A stretch of DNA of 64,000 bases from Temnothorax longispinosus (Eukaryota > Arthropoda > Insecta > Hymenoptera > Formicidae): the NCBI RefSeq assembly GCF_030848805.1, contig NC_092368.1:3258441-3322440 (forward strand), in the 5' to 3' direction. The position numbers and the translations under genes are program-made. Below the pieces are notes generated by a model. That model was not told the DNA's origin and ran no database searches. It saw only the letters and a program-made list of their open reading frames with translations. Below are positions 35,201-47,473 of the stretch, piece after piece (the first letter of the stretch is position 1; each line of letters starts with the position of its first letter).

Positions 35201-38200
35201 TATTATTATTATTGGAATAAGAAACGTAGCTACGCACGGAATATAATTAAATAAAATATGTAACAATTGTAAGGAGAATATATAAGAGAGAATTAAAATA
35301 GATAAAAAAAATATTTTTTCTTTAACTCATCATGGATTTTTTTACGAAATATAAGGGATCTAAACGAGGCTCGTAAGTTTATCGACAAGTTTGCTGTTAG
35401 ATTCGTCACGTGCTAGCGGCTAACTCGGATCGTTGTCGCAGACAAGAAAAACAAAGGGTTAGATGATCATCCCTTACTGATGAGGTTTCTTCGCGAGCGG
35501 CACACCCCAAGGGACCGACTCCGAAGACTGGTCTAGTACCGGTAATTACAACGGGGTTGCCCTACTCCTTTTTGAAGTTGGCACGTCCGTAGAATAAGTT
35601 TACCGGCTCAAATGTCAGCGCAGCTTTCTTGGTTTTCCTCGCTGATTAAGCCCCCCGAGATTAACTCCCCTGGACGGAGGTGGAATTATTTCATCTCGAG
35701 TTAGTAGCCGGCACGCGAAGCCGTTCCCATTATCTCTCGCGCCAAGTATGTCCGGGGTTAATATCGAGGATGGACTCCTCATCGTCTGTTAACCGTGACG
35801 AAATCAGACATTCTTAGGATATCGAGCGAAGTTACGTTATGAAATTCTAGGAGATTTCGTAAACGCGGCTTGTATGTAGCATTCAATAATATTGTGTATA
35901 TAGCATTGTGGCTACGTAATCCTATTTTTTACTGATAAGGTCTTAAAAAAGATATCGACATGATACGAAAGCTTACAGAGTCATATTTAGTGCTGAACAC
36001 AATATTTTGTTTATTATTGAATGCAGCGACAATAGACGAATTTATGCGCTTTTATCGATTGCGATTCTGGCTATTCTGCGCATATTTGATAAGAAGCGAT
36101 GTTTTGGTATTAATCTCTCGCGAAGACCAGATAAAAGAACGGAGACGTGGCGCGTGTGTGGCAACGTTATCATACGCCCGATAACATTACTACAATAATA
36201 CGCGAGGAAAGACCGATAATATTGATGAAAATAAATTACTTGGTATGTGGAACAATCCGTATACTTCTTGCATTTTCGTTATCTTTTTGGAGCGTATGAC
36301 GTTATCCCGGTAATTCTCCTACGTTCTATTTTATTCCTCGTTTCTGCGAGAATCATGAGAGTTTTTCGTCTCTCCGGGATTCATCGGGGAGAACCAATAT
36401 TGCAGCACCGAGTGATTTTAATTTTACACTTAGGGAAATCGACGTTATCGGGTTTGCTCAAGAGGTACAGGATTTGAGGATTGCCCTCATCCCTACACTC
36501 TCTGTTTTCGCACTTCTCTCTTCCAATCTTTATATAAGAAATGTATCTAATAATAAAAAAATTCTGCAAGTTCTTTGTGTTTTTCTTTTAATCTCGACTT
36601 TCTCTCTTTCAGGATTCTCGCTTCTACATAAAAATGTTACGTAATAATACAGCATGCAGTAAGAGAGTTATATGAATTTTTCTCCCCATTTTTCTTCCCT
36701 CGTTCCCTAATATTTAATCTCGTCGTACTAAAGCAGACGAGTAAAACTAAAAATATTCAACATAAAAATCGGGATAATTTGATTATCGTGGCTCCATTCG
36801 CAAATTAGAATATCAAATGTCCCAAGAATGCAAGTGACGTGATCGATATCCACAACTATTGCAAAATTAGACTAGTTTAGTCAGAGTTGTGTGCTCGGTG
36901 GCGTTATCATTTAGAATTTTCCCCGCGGTAATAAATTTTACTAAATAATGCTAGTATGTTAATGAGACGAAAATGTTTGCGAAGAAAACGGTTCCGGCTG
37001 TGGAATTCCATTGTTTAGTATCGATAACGCGTAAAACAGCAAATCGATGTAGTATATACGACAAATATTGGTCTGTTTGCATAATTTGAACGTCGTCATA
37101 AAATTTCGCCGCGGACATCCTCGCTATTTCCTTCACGAGGAAACACTCGTCACTTTTCGTCGATAGAGAGTATACAGCTCTGAACAGCGGTATATTTAAC
37201 GAATATAACGTTCGATGTAAACAACGTGGATAGCGAAATTATGTATCGTGATTTCATCGTATTCCGTTTTGCGCGTTAAATACACGCCGATCGTCGCGCA
37301 ATTAAAACGTTAATCACAACCAAACGGAATTGCATTAAACGTTAGCAAAGCGAACGTAACAAAAAAACCACACTTATCCGATGCAATTTGTTAAATATTT
37401 TGCTTTGATTTTTACGTGTGCGTTTATTCCCGGAAAAATATTTACAAGATCAAACGAAAGAGATTGAATTATCGTTGTTGTATCAATCTTTCCTTTCATC
37501 ATTTATTCGTGCAACATGTTTCAAACGCAGATTGGCAAAATATTTTCGAGATAAATCACAATGAGAATAAATTATAAAGTATAAATAATCGTTGATTAAA
37601 TTACGTTATTTTTAGGGGATGATTTTTAAGTTAGATTTTTGTGGAAATACGTTTATTTATAAAAAGATGTGCTATTTTATATAGGTCAAAATGTTTTAAA
37701 ATATTGATTACTTTTTCATGTTTTCTATCTCTCCAAGAAGAATAGAGGTTTCACAGAGTGACATTCTGTCTGCAAAATAATCGATCCAAAATAAAAACAA
37801 CGATTGCCTTTATCGTCCACGCAATTTCGTGCACGCCCGCGCGCTTGTGTCACGTAACGCTGTTTGTGCGTGCCCTTTCCGCTTGATATTAGTCGCGGGG
37901 AGGAAGAAGACGGAGCACGACCGGAGGAAAAGGTAAACTAGACGATTTACACGAGTAAACGCACGCGTGCCGCCTGCGTGTCGCAGATAAGTTACGCTCG
38001 CGGAGTCATTACTCTCTCGCGCGGCTTTCTCTCTTATTCTTCTACGTGCCCTCCCTATCGCGCCTCTTTTTGCCCCTGCACCCACGTGCCCCCAACGCGC
38101 AGTGTTGCTCAACCTGGATGTATACACATACCGACAAGACGACGGATTCTTAGAAATAGCTCGGTGAACGGAATTTTCCTCCTGCGTCTACCATGCACGC

Positions 38201-38220
38201 TCTTCGGTCTGTGTGATTAA
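35201..38220. other. Long low-information stretch
   Basis: 35380-35880 is of moderate GC and carries no open frame of 60 codons on either strand, unlike the other GC-containing segments; it may be a non-coding element of distinct history. 35900-37800 is AT-rich with only short chance frames. 37810-38220 is GC-rich with frames open on both strands. No gene supported. Confidence 0.55.
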
Positions 38221-38680
38221 AAGTCAGCCTCCTAATTCCAAACTTGCCAACGTACTCTATAAAACAGATCTCTGCCTTTCGTCGCCTGGAACAACAATTT
38301 ATGATTTAAAATGTAGATGTGTGTCTTGTACAAATTGCATTTATGTGCCTCTTTTAATTGACATATAGTATAGTTATTTTCCAATATCATCATAAATACT
38401 TATATGATGGAGGCCAGATTAAGAAAACATTATTGATAAATTTTGTAATACAAGTGTAAGTGTAAGTTTCCTAGTTATTCATTTTATTAATTGTAAGCTT
38501 AAAGTTAAAATTACAGCATAAATATTTCGCATGAAATAGACGGCGGTGTAACAAATCTTGCAAAGTCCCAGCGTACCTACAATTGCAACGACAGTTTATC
38601 AGATTAACGTCAGTAAAACAGCCTCCACGGTTTTATTGAACGGTTCAATAATCTCGCTGGAGATTCCAGAAAATGGCTTT
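38221..38680. other. AT-rich block, nothing recognised
   Basis: AT-rich sequence with a short GTGTAA direct repeat near 38455-38467. I see no gene or element. Confidence 0.6.
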
Positions 38681-38768
38681 CTACGTACACACAATGCGTT
38701 CGGAAATTGAAAAGATTCGCCACATGTCGCTAAGCTGGAGAAGCAGCGCTATTACGTCGTCCCATTCG

Positions 38769-38883
38769 AATCCTATTTTCTAGTAACTGGTTTTCCGCGG
38801 TCGCAGCCCCGTACACGAGTAGAGGGCATCACGCGGGGCGGCGGACGCGGGCGCCGAGGGTTGAAATATGAGAGACCTATCGC
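38769..38883 (+). repeat. Duplicated module, copy 1
   Basis: Contains AATCCTATTTTCTAGT at 38769 and, 92 bp further, a 23-bp word beginning TTGAAATATGAGA (38861-38883). The same two words recur in the same order at 39700-39804 (15/16 and 21/23 identical). The shared order argues for one ancestral module. The sequence between is C/G-rich and only loosely alignable. Nature unknown: a segmental duplication or two copies of an old repeat. Confidence 0.6.
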
Positions 38884-38899
38884 ACGCCTGCACCCCTCG

Positions 38900-39690
38900 T
38901 GGATATCACTGCGCGAATTCTAATTTCTAGCTTTCTGCACTCCGTCGTCCCGAGGGGAATTTCCCGGGTGACACTCGGGACCTTCGTCCGTGACATATGC
39001 GTTTAAAACACGAAAGCGGCCCCGTGTTCCCTCGACGTGCGTGAGAGTCGCCGTGAGCGGTATCAATGTCGAAAGGAGAAAAAAGAAGAGTCGAAGGTAT
39101 TCGTGACGAGTTATCGCCGCGCGGTGTTGAGTTCGGTGTTCCGTCGAACACACGAGCGCGCCCCGAACGCGCGAAGGCTTAATGCATGTGGAACGCTTTG
39201 TGCACTTCCGTGTACTCCTACGCGGCGGCGATAAAAGGCCCGCGAATGGCCCCGACTGAATGCGGAACGGTCAAGCTAGATCTTAATTCACAACTTCCGC
39301 CAGTGCGAATGGGTGCGTTAAAATATTTAGAACGATACTTATGGCCGGCTATAGGTTCATGAATAATCAAAGTCTCGAAGGTGAAAAGTGGGGCGCATTG
39401 TCACCTACCGACTCACAGCGAGAAATACCCGTCCTTCGTCAATGTAATTTATAGGCGCTTTTTTCAATTGCGTCGAATCTTTTTATGGAACAATAGTTCA
39501 AGAAGAAAGATCTTCCTTTGGATCTACTATTCGACGAATTTGGCGAACGTTCCGCAGCGCTTCGCGGATTAAATCCATTCAAACCACGGGCAAGCCGTCT
39601 CTCTCTTTCTCTCGTTGCCACGAAACCTCGTACAACCTAATTCAGAACTATCCTCGCGCGAGAAACTCTCTCAGAGATGAGGCCTCTTCC
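38900..39690. other. Non-coding stretch between the duplicated modules
   Basis: GC-rich to about 39330 with overlapping frames near 38920-39230. A GATAAAAGG resembling a weak TATA box is at about 39229, without clear initiator or coding sequence downstream. Nothing else recognised. Confidence 0.5.
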
Positions 39691-39699
39691 GTTGCGTGA

Positions 39700-39804
39700 A
39701 ATCCTATTTTTTAGTTTTCTGCAGCGGGGACTATTTCAGGCGCGAGTGCTTCTCGCGGGCCGTCGACGAACGGAAGACGGCTTGAAATATGAGAAACGTA
39801 TCGC
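39700..39804 (+). repeat. Duplicated module, copy 2
   Basis: AATCCTATTTTTTAGT at 39700 and the TTGAAATATGAGA-type word at 39782-39804, 82 bp apart. It matches copy 1 at 38769-38883, about 920-930 bp upstream, in the same orientation. Confidence 0.6.
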
Positions 39805-40707
39805 GTCCCCGTATTCCGCGCACTTTCACGCTGAACGAGCTACGACGGAGTCGGACGGAGCCGTCGTAACCGCATCGCCGCGAGCAAAGAGCCTGCAGCA
39901 GCAGCAGCGCCTAGTGCAACAAGTAACATAATTCAAGGAAAGTTGCGCCGCGTCGATAAGGCAATTATTCGGGCCGCGTAGTGCGCTTCGATGGAACAAT
40001 GGCTTTTGTTGAATACGGCGAGAGAAGGGCTTACGGGTATAGACGGTGGTCTGGAAGATAAACGTCTTAGGACTAACGCAGGACACGTGTAAAACTCGGT
40101 TGTGCTCTCGCGAATGCAGTCGGCGCTAGAAGTTTGAAGTTTCGCGAGTTGATCTCGAAACGGGTGCCGTGACGCGTAAAGTAGAACTCAGCTCCCGACA
40201 CAAAGGGATGGAGCGTATCATTGTGAAATTGACGTTTAAATACCATGACGTGAGCTGCTTATGTATGTAGTTATAGGTTTTGGAGCGTCAATTAATCAGT
40301 TATCCTCCAAGTGAAATAAATTTAATCTATATTTCTAAGGTCATCAGAAAGCAATTTGATTTTGATACGTGCAAAGTGCAAATACAACTGTCCAAGTTAA
40401 GCTTGTAATGTAAGATAATTAAATAAAGAAACTGTTATTTTCGTCATTGGTGTTTTTTTATCGCATGTTTTCCTCAACTCAGCTTCCCACGTTCCTCGGA
40501 TCTGTTGGTCCAACTGCCGGTCCGAAACTGTTCATGACCTCGTTGCGAGACGCGAGAGCGATGCAGCGCGATGCAGAGGTCCGGGGACCGAGAGATGTAT
40601 TTCGGTGTACGATGTGCGGCGCAACGCGACGCGACGCGGATAATAAGGCGCAGCGGCGCGCAATAAACGGCTTTACGGCGGTTCGAGGAAGATGAGGATT
40701 TTATCTC

Positions 40708-40712
40708 GGCGC

Positions 40713-40740
<28 letters not shown>
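40708..40740. repeat. GGC trinucleotide-rich run
   Basis: Interrupted GGC repeat, directly visible. It would read as Gly, Ala or Arg repeats depending on frame, but no surrounding coding frame is supported. Confidence 0.88.
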
Positions 40741-40743
<3 letters not shown>

Positions 40744-41562
40744 AGCGCGACGGCGCACCGGAATTGATTCGGCCGCTCATATTCGTGAACGAAATTTCGC
40801 GGAGCGCCGAGAGCGCGCGGTTGGGTGTTTATTAGCCGCGAGGATGCGCGGAAGAGAGCTAAATCGCGCAGGGCATGATGTAATCTCGAAATAAAATCCG
40901 TCGTTTATTACGCTAGACACTCGCGAATATATAAGATCTCTCTCTTTCTCTCTTTTTGCGCGAAAATTCGGCGCGTACGCGAGAAATAATGACAGAGAAA
41001 AGAAACACGAAAGAAATGATTCGCGAGCGACACGCAAAAAGCGCAAATCGCCATTCGAATTTCTCGCTGCCTGGGGACGGCCAGCGATGGAGAAATTCCC
41101 GACGATCTTTGAGACACGCGTCACTCGAGGGTAGAAAGTTCTTACGTGAGAACCGTTTCCTAGGAGAGCGCTAGTCGGAGATTTGTTTTTGTCGGATTAA
41201 TATTCACGCTCGCGCGCAGGATTAATAGCACCGTGCGATACGCGTGCAAGGAGCGATAAATTATCGGGTACGTAGCCGCTTGCCCAAGCGAAGAGAATTC
41301 CTCTCCACGGACTTGTTTAATCTCCTTCTCGCCTCGCCGACCGTCGCTCTTTCGGACTTCATTCCTAAGTAATTGTTACGACGAGGAAATGAGAGAAGCG
41401 AAGCGACGTTCGAAAACGAGCAGCGAGAGGGAAGAGGAGCGTCGAATACCTCGATACGGTGCCGACAAATGATCCGTACGATGATATCCGAAGTAATCGG
41501 GCAATCACGTTCGTCAACGAGCGTGATGTTAATAACGATGATTATGACGAAAGTGCCAACTC

Positions 41563-41583
41563 GGGGGGGGGGGGGGGAGGGGG
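41563..41583. repeat. Poly-G block (G15-A-G5)
   Basis: Fifteen G, one A, five G. Such homopolymers are rare in animal genomes and strongly G-quadruplex-prone; the exact length may also be a sequencing or assembly artefact. Confidence 0.9.
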
Positions 41584-41805
41584 CACTTGGACCGCGGCGC
41601 GGCGATCACGTTTGAACCGGATGAAGTCGTTCGGAATCTCTAGCAGCGGGTCGCGCCGCGGCGCGGCGGACGCGTGATGGATGAAGGTGTTCCAGTTATG
41701 TGGATTTCGCCGTGAAGGGGATGATGAATGAATCGCGGCGCGGAGGCGTCCGAGTTTCAACGGTGCGCTCGCAGAGAGAGAAACAGAGAGGGGGCGGAGC
41801 GAGGA

Positions 41806-41841
41806 GCGCACGAGCGAGCGCACGAGCGGGCGCACGAGCGA
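41806..41841. repeat. 12-bp tandem repeat, 3 copies
   Basis: Three head-to-tail copies of GCGCACGAGCGR (41806-41817, 41818-41829, 41830-41841), one substitution among them. The unit is a multiple of three and stays open as an Arg/Ala/His/Glu repeat in one frame, but the frame has no other support. Confidence 0.93.
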
Positions 41842-42120
41842 AGCCCCGTACGCGAGGAGATGAAACGAAGTCGTTCGTATACGGCGGTTAATTGGACGAC
41901 GAGCCGAATCCGCATGACGGATGACTGTCGCCAGTTAACGAAACCGCACGGTTGAAGTGGAGAACACGCGCGGAGAGTACACGAGACGTCGGTCGGTTCT
42001 CTAGCGCCATCAAAGCGCACAGTTCCGTCGACGTGACGGCTATGTTCTCCGTTGCGATATTTCGAAGGCTGGCTGATGTTTATTTACTGGAGAAATCGCG
42101 CAGCTGTCTTGTAGCACGTC

Positions 42121-42434
42121 TCAATTTTTTACAATAATCATTTGGAGAATGTTGAAATTGTTCAGAGATTCTAAAAAGAGAAAAGGCTTTTCGATATATA
42201 ACTGCGGTATAGAAAAAAAGTGAACGAAAATGCAATTATTGGCATACAAATAAGTAAATAAATATATAATATATATTATATATTAGATATTTGTTTCGGA
42301 TCATTAACTACACAATTATTAGTAATATGTATTATATATTATATATTGTGTGTATATTATTAATAATTGTTTAATTGTGTTTAATGGTTGTAAGTAAATG
42401 CCTAATTATTTACGTCACTAATGATAAACTGACG
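42121..42434. other. AT-rich block with cruciform-type repeat
   Basis: AT-rich with TATATTA palindromic words. It contains the inverted repeat at 42313-42369 and abuts the inverted-motif region starting at 42435. Confidence 0.65.
42313..42369. repeat. AT-rich inverted repeat (15/16 bp arms)
   Basis: CAATTATTAGTAATAT (42313-42328) and ATATTATTAATAATTG (42354-42369) pair at 15 of 16 positions over a 25-base AT loop. A cruciform or hairpin is possible. It may be chance in AT-rich DNA or part of a larger degenerate element with the motif copies downstream. Confidence 0.7.
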
Positions 42435-42874
42435 ATTAAAAAGACGGACATATAGCGGCCAGAGATAATGATAACGGCACAAAAATGTCAAACATATCAG
42501 TTAGCTTAGGATCAATGCAACGGTATATTATTGAATCTCATAAATACTTAGCGCTCCATTGATCTAGGCGATTCCGACGTTCTGACATTTTAAGTGGGAA
42601 AACTTTAACACGTGGCGACATTAACACGTCGAGGTACACCGGAAATTGGGAGACGCCTGAGTCAGACATTAATGCAGCGCATCGAATAGGATTTGTTGAC
42701 ATGCTTGACGTATTCCGCACAATGCGTAAGACCGGCCGCTAAGGTTTCGCTATTATTGGCTGACCGATAGGTTACCGTGTCAATCTGTCTAGACTGGCAC
42801 GTGTCAATAACTATATATGTCGCTATATGTCCATCTTTTTGATTACTGGCCGCTATATGTCCATGTCTTTGATT
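42435..42874. mobile_element. Inverted/tandem motif region, probable degenerate element
   Basis: A motif with core GGACATATAGCGGCCAG appears on the plus strand at about 42435-42462 and twice on the minus strand at 42821-42844 and 42846-42874. The two right-hand copies form a tandem repeat with a 30-bp period (27/30 identical). Inverted motif copies about 400 bp apart, with a duplicated motif at one end, fit the ends of a non-autonomous DNA transposon, but I cannot set exact termini or a target duplication. No transposase coding is visible. Confidence 0.5.
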
Positions 42875-43820
42875 ACTAGCCTTTCCTAAACACAACAGAA
42901 AGTAGAGTAGTTGTGAGAGATAATGCCCGTGGAATTTACAATGAACAATGCTACGCCGTTAGACCGATGCGTCACCGAATAGACAAACTGATCTAGTAAG
43001 ATAACGTTACGATGTTTGAGCGTAGTTGATAAATCGTAGGTTTAATGCAAGATTAAATATTATACTAAAAGACAATTCTAAAGAACGAATACTTTGTTTC
43101 AATAATCCCTAAATTATTGTTATTGGAATAAAAATAATTCATTTCGACATTGCTATTAATACTACAGCACACAAAATAGAATAATGAATGGAAAATATGT
43201 ATGTAATCATTATAAGTAAAAGAAAAAAAGAAGAAGAGGATAAAAACATAATTCGTGATAAACGTTAATATGCCAAGATGAAAATCGACGATATATGTGA
43301 ATATATCATTGCCGACAAAGGGAAATAATCAAATAATGTGTCATACTACACCTTATTACGCCATTAATAAATAACATTGGTATTTCTTGCAAAAAAAAAC
43401 GGAGGAATTCTTTGAAAGCCGCCGCGGTGAAGCATTAATGGGCAAACTGAATTTAAATTTAGCACTGCGAATATTTAAATATTCGATTAAGATCGGCGGA
43501 AGTATCGACAGGCGGGCTGGCCACCAGGGAGACACCGAAGGTCTCACGTATTTCGTCCGTCCTCCAAATCTTTCTATATTTAAACTAGGCACGAGTGACC
43601 AGTACAGACGCCGAAAAGGATTTCGGAGATCGACCAGTTCCCTTCAGAGAAAACGCAATATTAATGGAACATCGTGATTCGTGTTTTCCGAATTCCACGA
43701 AAGGCCAAACGGACCATAAACTCCTTCGGTGTTGAAACCACGGATCGGTATCCGGATAAAAGCACATTGTCGGGGTCTACGTGTCGAGGTAATTCATAAA
43801 TATTCGCCCGAATCGACGGG

Positions 43821-43875
43821 AGAAGGGGGAGAGGGAAGGGAGGGTGAGAGGAAGGGGAAACGAGCGAGAGCCTCA
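43821..43875. repeat. Purine-rich (GA/GGA) tract
   Basis: About 55 bases nearly all purine on the plus strand. Long homopurine runs can form triplex DNA. Directly visible. Confidence 0.85.
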
Positions 43876-45185
43876 GATTTCTTCCTTCTTCCTCTCGCGC
43901 GAGCGGCGCGGCGGTCCGGGAAGCGCTTAAGAGATTAAACCGGACGGTTCAAAGTTCTTGTCTCCCATGTAAACACCTTAATGGACCGTAGGAGCGGCTG
44001 CACCTGTTGCTCGCGCGCTAAGACCGAAAAATATTTTCGAGATTCCAACAGCCCGGCGACAGGAATTCGCCGTTTCGTACGTTGGATATTGACGGTGGGT
44101 ATCTTTTAAACGGCCTCTCATCTTCGCGCGGCCAAACTAACGTGAGCCAAACGGCGGATGTGTTAATTAAAATCGATCAGCTTGAATATCACCGAAGTCC
44201 ACAGTTTCCGAAAATAAAAAACAAATTATGTAACATGACGACATTTAAACGTCATCTTGAAAAGAATGGAGTAATGGTAATATGATATTTTTCTACGCTA
44301 GAAATAGCACAGTTGTTATTCTTGCTTGTGAGTAACTTCAATTCTTAGACTTCTATAGACTTCGCAGTTATATACGTCGTTAAGCGTTAGCAATGTAGAA
44401 ATGTACATAAACGAACGAGCGGAATCTTTCGCGAATGTATGATTCACTAATTGAATCATGCCGACTCCTATAGGATCAACTGCAAGCTTTTTTCTTTTCG
44501 CGTCTGATTGACGAAAATTAAATAGGTTTGGGAACACATTGCTATTCGATGCTTTCTAGATTGGGAGATCAATGACGAGCGATCAGTATATACCGTCGAA
44601 GTCGTCGTACTACGATTACGGCCCTGCCGCTCGTAACTTCCACGTGATAATTGCGTTGTTGTCGCCGAAAGATGTCTTGTCAGCGTCAACAAGGTGAACG
44701 AGGTGACGGATCTAACAATCGTTTTGAAACCGTGAATCATCGTCAGGCCAAGTGGAACCGGTTCCAGTCGGATGATGACGGCAATTCGTCGCTCCTGATA
44801 GCTGAATTTCACGTTCCCCTTGGCGTCATACGCGCGAATCTCTACGTGTGTACAAAATGCAGGCGAGAGGCGCCGGTTTTCCGCAACTTAGCTGGAAATG
44901 CGTCGCGTAAAAATGTCACGGGTTGTTTACGGACCGCCGCGCGCCGCCGCGCGGGACGACTCGTCGCTAATCTCATAGAGTTTTACAAGCTCGTCGTATC
45001 ACGTGAACGATAACCAACCTTGTGGCGTGTGGGCACGTGATAACGTCTGCGCAACAAAATGGTTGATACCACAATAACGTACGCAATATCTTGGAAACTT
45101 TGTATCACCGATAATCGCGTCGTTGATACGTCATCGAATCTGACGTGTCAACGTTAGAACATCCAGAGGTGAGATACGCGCCACG

Positions 45186-45230
45186 CCGAAGATCAACAAC
45201 TTGCTTTCGACGAAACTCGTTGATCTTTGG
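45186..45230. repeat. Imperfect hairpin, 17-bp arms
   Basis: Arms 45186-45202 and 45214-45230 pair at 14 of 17 positions (core AAGATCAAC/GTTGATCTT) over an 11-base loop. Shorter than a typical miRNA precursor stem, and neither arm matches a miRNA I recognise. Confidence 0.65.
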
Positions 45231-45300
45231 ATTTACACTTGTCGTGAGTCGAGAGATCGAGTATCACAATATAAACGCTTGTGTGTCACTCGCGGTTTCA

Positions 45301-45811
45301 AGTTAGCGTAAAATTACTATTAATGTCTATTTTAGCAAATCGACTAATATGTGTTAAATTTGTTTCATTTAAATTTTATTTCATCAGCAATAGGCTGAGA
45401 TATATATAAATTGTATAAAAAAAGACAAATAAATAATTAAAGCAATGTCTAAAAATTTCTGTATGTAGAATTATAATAAAAGCATATAATTACCAGACAT
45501 CGTCCTTCACAAAAGAAATCCAATCATTTTGTTCTACTTTGCTTATTTATAAATAAAAACAGATTTAATAATCTTCGTCAAGAAACTGTTCAGGGTTAAA
45601 AGCTAAGTGGACATATAGTCAACCCTGTTCTCTCCGCTCGCGCGGACTTCTTTCTCTCTTTCTTTACCGTTACAATAATGACGACGAGCTATTTCAGGAT
45701 CAAGTTCACGACTCGTTGGTATACAAACGATCTACTGAAACAACGACACAACGGAAGTTCTCGATTGTGCGACCAGTCCGCGAATATTCTCCGGTATCCT
45801 ATAAACTACCA

Positions 45812-45862
<51 letters not shown>

Positions 45863-47000
45863 CCATCGCGTTGGGATTTCAGCGTGTTGCCCGTTTTCCT
45901 CTCGTTTCTTTTTCCCTCGTCCTTTTTTTGCGGTTTCGCAATTACCGCCGAGGCCGCTCGAAGCGTCAATTGCGCTAGAGAGTAAATTAGTTTCGCGATT
46001 ATTTGACTACGTAGGTGGCCGTTCTCTCAGGCGAGACGATGGACATCGGTTAGGCAAAAAAGGCGAATTTAAAAGCGCGCGTTATAGACTTTAAACATTG
46101 CTTCTTTCTAAACGTAAACCGATGCCGGAAGTTGACTTTCGGGATTGTCAGTTCTATCCCCGGGGAAAAAAAGGACGGATCTCCAACCAAAGAAAATACA
46201 TAATTTGTCCATCAAGAGATTTGATAAGAGAGATAACAAAAGTGATGAGCATTAAGATGTAACAATAATAATATTCAATAATAATATCGAAATATAGACA
46301 AAAGCTAATATAAAATATTTTTTATCGTTAGCATTAATAAATCTCATAATATCGAATGTTCTCTCGTTTGTACGGAATAATGATTATAATTACACGATTA
46401 ATGTCAATTTCGATAAAGGCTAAACGGAATATTACTTAAACTGTTAATGTCTACCGCTTCTTTACATATTCACACGTACAGATAATGAGACACACATATA
46501 TTACTAATAAATGATACCTTCTTGAACCAATAAACGTATTTGAATCTCAGTACCGTTATCAGTTGCAGTTCTCTCAAAGTTCCTACGATAAGCACGACTA
46601 ATTTTTTCAAGACACTCGGCCAGCATTTACGTTGTTAATAAAGTAAACGCGCTTGCGGTGAGAACCGGTTCGCGTGACTAGGCAGGAAAGAGAGCTGATT
46701 AAGTTCGCGGGCATACGCTCGGGTGTAGATAAGCACGCTCGCTAAATTTTGGGAAACGTCGAGCTTTATCGGCGACAGGAAGTCAATATTTTGATAGATA
46801 CTCGCTGACGCGCGATCGATCGCCGATCACGTTCGTCTTAAATATTTGCGATACGTCAAGTTCTTATAGCTTACGAGTTCCAATGAATTTATTTTGTAAT
46901 TAATTGCTTTTTATTTATGGCCACAAAAGATAAGATAAATATAAAGTAACAAAGTTGATATGTATTGATTTAATTGCTTGATTTTTAAGGAATTTGACAC
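45301..47000. other. AT-rich blocks around a CT tract
   Basis: AT-rich at 45300-45640 and 46180-47000 with a GC-richer part carrying the CT tract (45815-45850). A 13-bp tandem pair beginning CAATAATAATAT is at 46263-46288. No gene supported. Confidence 0.6.
45815..45850. repeat. (CT)18 microsatellite
   Basis: Perfect 36-base CT repeat followed by TTTC-type repeats to about 45863. It creates a spurious Ser/Leu repeat in two plus-strand frames. Confidence 0.96.
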
Positions 47001-47473
47001 AATCTCTTAGATATGAGATAAGTACTTCTCGCGAGAAACTTTTCAGGCCGTGAAGAGATTACGACGAAACCTGTGACAAGGTCTTCTATACGGTAACGTA
47101 AAAAAGTTACGGTAAACTGTAAAAAAGTTACAAAACAGAAACGTGAGCTTATATGGCGTGCGGAAGCGTTCGCGCGACTATTAAAGAAACACTGAATTCC
47201 TACGTAGCGTATTCCCATCGAGTTTCAATGCCATCATACACCGCGACTCGCGAGAGGTAGAACGAGTTTACATGTCCCTCGCAGTATCGTCGTCGTCGTG
47301 CGTCTATTATGAGATAATCTAGTCGACCGGTGGTCGGCGGTGCCGTGTGTAATTCTGGCTCAAAATGCCATGAAAAATGAGCTGGAAAAATTGACAGGAA
47401 AATTGTGCAAGCCCGTAATTATGTAAATACACGAACGGCAGGACGCCTGGATACCCCACGTAGTGCTGCCCCC

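Larger units (their letters stand above)
39805..42120. other. GC-rich non-coding stretch with simple repeats
   Basis: Contains a short CAG run (39896-39907), a GGC run (40708-40740), GA-rich DNA, the G15 homopolymer block (41563-41583) and a 12-bp tandem repeat (41806-41841). Many short Arg-rich frames overlap on both strands. No gene supported. Confidence 0.55.
42875..45300. other. Non-coding stretch
   Basis: AT-rich 42990-43400, then mixed. It includes a purine-rich tract at 43821-43875, two identical CACGTGATAA words (44643 and 45034) with a third CACGTGA between, and the hairpin at 45186-45230. The plus-strand frame at 44651-45013 (120 codons) is open opposite another frame and matches no family I know. 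Confidence 0.5.

Noticed and set aside
35470..35500. CTGATGAG resembling a hammerhead ribozyme core or a snoRNA C box
   Set aside because: No following stem II with GAAA and no D box at a suitable distance.
39225..39240. GATAAAAGG as a TATA box
   Set aside because: Weak match, no clear initiator at +30 and no supported transcript or frame downstream.
44643..45045. Repeated CACGTGATAA words as an E-box/GATA module
   Set aside because: CACGTG is frequent throughout the window, so two or three copies in 400 bp are not clearly enriched.
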